Assembly: GCA_964426355.1 (NCBI GenBank)
Contig: CAYRRA010000173.1
Span: 1-9,341, forward strand
Direction of reading: 5' to 3'
Length of the DNA stretch: 9,341 nucleotides
DNA from: JAJFTV01 sp964426355
GTDB taxonomy: Bacteria; Chloroflexota; Anaerolineae; Anaerolineales; Anaerolineaceae
How positions within the stretch are numbered: the stretch's first letter is position 1; every line of letters begins with the position of its first letter. The notes below the pieces were generated by a model. That model was given only the letters and a program-made list of their open reading frames with translations, ran no database searches and was not told the DNA's origin. Positions 6,629-9,341 of this stretch are shown one piece after another. The position numbers and the translations under genes were made by a program.

Positions 6629-9003
6629 GCAATCGATTTCCCAAGCAAAGCGCCTGCCGCCTGGCTATCAACTGGGCGTGCAAGTAAAAAGCCCTGCACG
6701 TACTCGCAGTTGAGCTCTTTGAGTATGGATAACTGCTCGACTGTCTCCACACCTTCGGCGATGACCTTCATGCCAAGTCCATGCGCCAATGCCAGGATAG
6801 TCTGGACAATCTCAACACCGCTGCTGGTAATGCCCAACTGGTTGATGAAGGTACGGTCGATTTTGAGCGTATCAATCGGCAGTTTGTTCAGGTAACCCAG
6901 CGATGAATACCCTGTACCGAAATCGTCGATTTGCACCTGGATGCCCAGGTCACGCAGCCGGGTAAGGATAGCTGCCGTGTATTGAGAATCCTCCACAATC
7001 AGGCTTTCCATCAATTCCAGTTTCAGGCTGCTGGGATGCAGGTTGTTTTTCTGAAGGGTTTCAACCACCCTTTCAACCAGGTCGATTTCAGCGCACTGGC
7101 GGGTGGACAGGTTTACATTCACGGTCAATGGCGGGTCTGTAGGGTACTGCTGCTGCCAGATACGGACCTGGCGGCAAGCCTGGTCGAGTACCCAGTAACC
7201 AATCGGCACAATCAACCCAACTTCTTCCGCCAGAGGGATAAACTCTCCTGGCAGGGTGAAACCGCGCAGCGGGTGCTGCCAGCGTACCAACGCTTCAAAC
7301 CCGGTGATATGCCGCGTTTCCAGATCAACAATCGGCTGATAGTGCACAACGAATTCCTCATGCTCCAATGCGCGCCGCAAATCGGCTTCCATCTCTATCC
7401 GAGACATGACCGCCTCCAGCATGGCAGGGTCGAAGACTTCGTATCGACCGCGCCCCAGCCGCTTGGCGCGGTACATGGCAATATCGGCATCGCGAAGAAT
7501 ATCGGCTGGCTGCTCATAGCGGGCAGCACCCAGCACAATACCCATGCTGATAGAAATGAACGTTTTATTCCCATCCAGATCAGCCGGTACAGCCAGCTCG
7601 CATTGAACCCGGTCTGCCACACGAATGTAATCATCAGTGTCTTTCAAATCCTCGAGTAAAAGAACAAACTCATCACCCCCCAGGCGCGCCACCGTATCCT
7701 CACTGCGCACGCAGGATGCCAGGCGGTGTGCGCTTTCAATCAACAATAAATCTCCAATATTGTGCCCCAGGCTGTCGTTGACCACCTTAAAACGATCCAG
7801 ATCGATAAAAATCACGGCAAAAGAAAAGTCTTCATGCCGTTTGGCGCGTTCCAACACATGATGGAGACGGTCCATAAACAAGGCGCGGTTGGGTAGGTTT
7901 GTCAACGGGTCATGCAGGGCATTGTAAGCAAGCTGCTCCTCCATCCGCTTGCGTTCCGCCAGTTCCACCCTTAGCAGTTGATTGGTCTGGCTGAGCTGCG
8001 CCGTCCGATCCACAACCTGCTCTTCCAGCGTGGCGGTCATCTCCTGCAGGCGCGAAATCATGTGGTTCAGGTAAATGTTCACCTCACCAAATTCATCTGT
8101 GTAGTAAACTTTTATACGCCGGCTGAGATCGCCTTTTTCCACATCCTTGAAAAACGCAATCATTTCTCGAAAAGGGACAGAGAAATAGGACACAAATCGG
8201 AACGACAGAAATACCCCCACCACAATTGCGCCTGTTCCTGCTTTTACAATCTGTTGAAAGGCATTTGGAATGACCTCTGTGGAGCGCGTCGCATCGGCAA
8301 AGACAATTGTGAGCTGATGATACGCCGTGGGTACTGTTAAAAGCAACCCTATTACCACCAACCCTAAAATGGATGACGCCAGTTTTCTCCACAGCCGTAT
8401 GCCTTTCAAACCAACCAACTGGTTTTCAAAATGCTTTGGCAGCAAAGCATTGACCGCCGGTGCAAGCCATTGATCTATGGTCATGCCTTGCATGACGATA
8501 TTGACCAGGGAAGCAGCCACGGCAGCCAGGATGAGGTGCATGAGCTGCGTCTCGCTGAGACCCAGGCGGTGATAGCCATACAACACGAGGGGGAGTAGAA
8601 CGAACACAGCGCTCGTGATGATTTCGAAAAAGACATAACGGTTGGAGGCAGAATGTACCTGTTTCCAGGCGCGTTTCTCCTGCTCTGCATCGTCAGCATG
8701 GGTTTCATCGCCGCGAACCCGCTTCGACAGGCGTGCGGTCAGGTCTCGATTCGTCAGGTAGAATTGCACAAGCAAAAAGATATTCCTGGCAACCAAAGCA
8801 AGGCTTCCAAAAATCAGCAACCCCATTCCTTGGGGTTGGGTAAATTCCGCATTTTCCTGGGCAGGCATGGCGGTGAGAAGAATCATCAATGGCGTGTTAA
8901 TCACCTGTAAAAGAAAAACTGTCAGAATTGGATACCATCCCCCTGTTCGATTGAGAAGACCTTCAAGAAAAGTTTGTTGTTTCGTTTTTTTTGTATTCGT
9001 CAC
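6619..9003 (-). CDS. Membrane GGDEF-EAL cyclic-di-GMP enzyme with six TM helices and HAMP
   Basis: A 794-residue bifunctional-type c-di-GMP protein. Six hydrophobic segments (about 25-47, 60-83, 122-144, 153-172, 208-228, 254-275) form an N-terminal module I cannot match to a named sensor domain. A HAMP linker (about 272-330) and a short coiled coil (320-360) follow. The GGDEF domain (about 356-525) has GGDEF at 442-446 and an inhibitory-site RxxD (R433, D436) exactly five residues before it. The EAL domain (about 537-788) has EAL at 570-572, N631, E663, DDFG (693-696), K714, E750 and Q770, so every catalytic position I can check is present. Both synthase and phosphodiesterase activity are possible, with one perhaps only regulatory. 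The start is the GTG at 9003. An in-frame TAG lies four codons upstream, no better start precedes the first TM helix, and the ribosome site is weak. Confidence 0.92.
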   Translation of the reverse strand: MTNTKKTKQQTFLEGLLNRTGGWYPILTVFLLQVINTPLMILLTAMPAQENAEFTQPQGMGLLIFGSLALVARNIFLLVQFYLTNRDLTARLSKRVRGDETHADDAEQEKRAWKQVHSASNRYVFFEIITSAVFVLLPLVLYGYHRLGLSETQLMHLILAAVAASLVNIVMQGMTIDQWLAPAVNALLPKHFENQLVGLKGIRLWRKLASSILGLVVIGLLLTVPTAYHQLTIVFADATRSTEVIPNAFQQIVKAGTGAIVVGVFLSFRFVSYFSVPFREMIAFFKDVEKGDLSRRIKVYYTDEFGEVNIYLNHMISRLQEMTATLEEQVVDRTAQLSQTNQLLRVELAERKRMEEQLAYNALHDPLTNLPNRALFMDRLHHVLERAKRHEDFSFAVIFIDLDRFKVVNDSLGHNIGDLLLIESAHRLASCVRSEDTVARLGGDEFVLLLEDLKDTDDYIRVADRVQCELAVPADLDGNKTFISISMGIVLGAARYEQPADILRDADIAMYRAKRLGRGRYEVFDPAMLEAVMSRIEMEADLRRALEHEEFVVHYQPIVDLETRHITGFEALVRWQHPLRGFTLPGEFIPLAEEVGLIVPIGYWVLDQACRQVRIWQQQYPTDPPLTVNVNLSTRQCAEIDLVERVVETLQKNNLHPSSLKLELMESLIVEDSQYTAAILTRLRDLGIQVQIDDFGTGYSSLGYLNKLPIDTLKIDRTFINQLGITSSGVEIVQTILALAHGLGMKVIAEGVETVEQLSILKELNCEYVQGFLLARPVDSQAAGALLGKSIAAD

Positions 9004-9211
9004 AGCATCAAACCACTATTTGTTTACCTGTAATCATTGAGACGGTATTCTTTTCACTCCCGACAGAAGGAACACCGCGATTGAGCGCCTGGATATTTTC
9101 AGGCAAAACTTCCGGAAGTTCTTCATCTCTACCAATAATTCTGCATTTGTCTAGTTAATAATACAGTTAATTTGTGTAAAATCACTTTACAAATCAATAA
9201 CAAATTATTGC
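9004..9211. other. AT-rich divergent intergenic region with candidate regulatory repeats
   Basis: This stretch lies between the minus-strand GGDEF-EAL gene and the plus-strand partial gene. It should hold promoters in both directions, but I could not pick a well-spaced pair. Visible are the direct repeat AGTTAAT (9153-9159 and 9165-9171, 12-bp period) and the inverted repeat TGTAAA-N5-TTTACA (9175-9191). A start-less minus-strand open frame of 48 codons (9154 to 9008) ends 4 nt before the GTG start of the GGDEF-EAL gene. Confidence 0.45.
9175..9191. promoter_or_regulatory. Inverted repeat, possible operator in divergent promoter region
   Basis: TGTAAA and TTTACA form a perfect 6-bp inverted repeat around a 5-nt centre (ATCAC). 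It lies 20 nt before the rightmost start codon and next to two AGTTAAT direct repeats. A dimeric repressor or activator site is plausible, but in AT-rich DNA such a repeat may arise by chance. Confidence 0.25.
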
Positions 9212-9341
9212 ATGACCAAAAATCCAAAAAATACAAATCGGGCATTCCTCGCGCTGAATGTTTCATTTTTTGTTTGGGCAGTTGTCTTTTTGGGAATTTT
9301 TTCCAATTACCTTTTTTATGGCATTTTTCTTTTAAAAGTAA
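9212..9341 (+). CDS. N-terminus of an unidentified membrane protein, cut by the window end
   Basis: An ATG at 9212 opens a frame that runs without a stop through the last base (43 complete codons). The first ten residues are polar and basic (MTKNPKNTNR). Residues about 11-41 are strongly hydrophobic and aromatic (FFVWAVVFLGIF, then NYLFYGIFLL), as in a first transmembrane helix or signal anchor. It is divergent from the GGDEF-EAL gene. No clear Shine-Dalgarno sequence precedes the ATG, and the DNA is T-rich, so the hydrophobicity could partly reflect base composition. The family cannot be told from this fragment. Confidence 0.45.
   Translation, partial: MTKNPKNTNRAFLALNVSFFVWAVVFLGIFSNYLFYGIFLLKV

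Noticed and set aside
6931..7659. 242-codon plus-strand frame opposite the EAL and GGDEF domains
   Set aside because: It is antisense to a gene with all catalytic motifs intact. Its His/Gln-rich composition is typical of a shadow frame.

Overview
The window is a bacterial chromosomal segment of moderate GC content with five complete protein genes and one cut off at the right edge. There is no rRNA, tRNA, CRISPR array, insertion sequence or phage gene. My best guess for the host is an uncultured Chloroflexota of the Anaerolineae type. That guess rests on the gene mix: a stomatin-like slipin, an archaeal-looking hexulose-phosphate-synthase-family enzyme, a permease fused to UspA domains, and a large GGDEF-EAL protein. 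It is an inference with no marker gene behind it.

Layout, left to right. Positions 50-1500 (+) hold a two-gene unit: a slipin (SPFH/band 7 membrane protein), then 2 nt later a small TIM-barrel enzyme of the OMP decarboxylase / hexulose-6-phosphate synthase family. A strong hairpin separates it from a convergent unit on the minus strand (1573-3709). That unit is a GntR/FadR-type (FCD) regulator followed 7 nt later by a class V aminotransferase of the cysteine desulfurase type. The minus-strand unit is preceded by a near-perfect 32-bp palindrome lying on a good promoter, which looks like an autoregulatory operator. About 440 bp of non-coding DNA follows (3753-4191), with short direct repeats and a hairpin.

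The plus-strand gene at 4192-6573 encodes an APC-superfamily transporter resembling the potassium importer KimA, fused at its C-terminus to two UspA domains. Convergent to it, 6619-9003 (-) encodes a 6-TM / HAMP / GGDEF / EAL cyclic-di-GMP enzyme whose two active sites both look intact. The two genes share a 45-bp spacer with a palindromic terminator that includes the second gene's stop codon. An AT-rich divergent region (9004-9211) leads into the start of an unidentified membrane protein (9212-end).

The genes do not form one obvious pathway. The shared theme is membrane and stress physiology: membrane microdomain protein, ion/solute transport with nucleotide-sensing domains, and c-di-GMP signalling. 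A regulated sulfur- or amino-acid-handling operon lies between them. The points most worth following up are the slipin-HUMPS coupling with its unusual active site, the 32-bp operator, and the KimA-UspA-UspA fusion. I did not find a convincing new multi-gene system.
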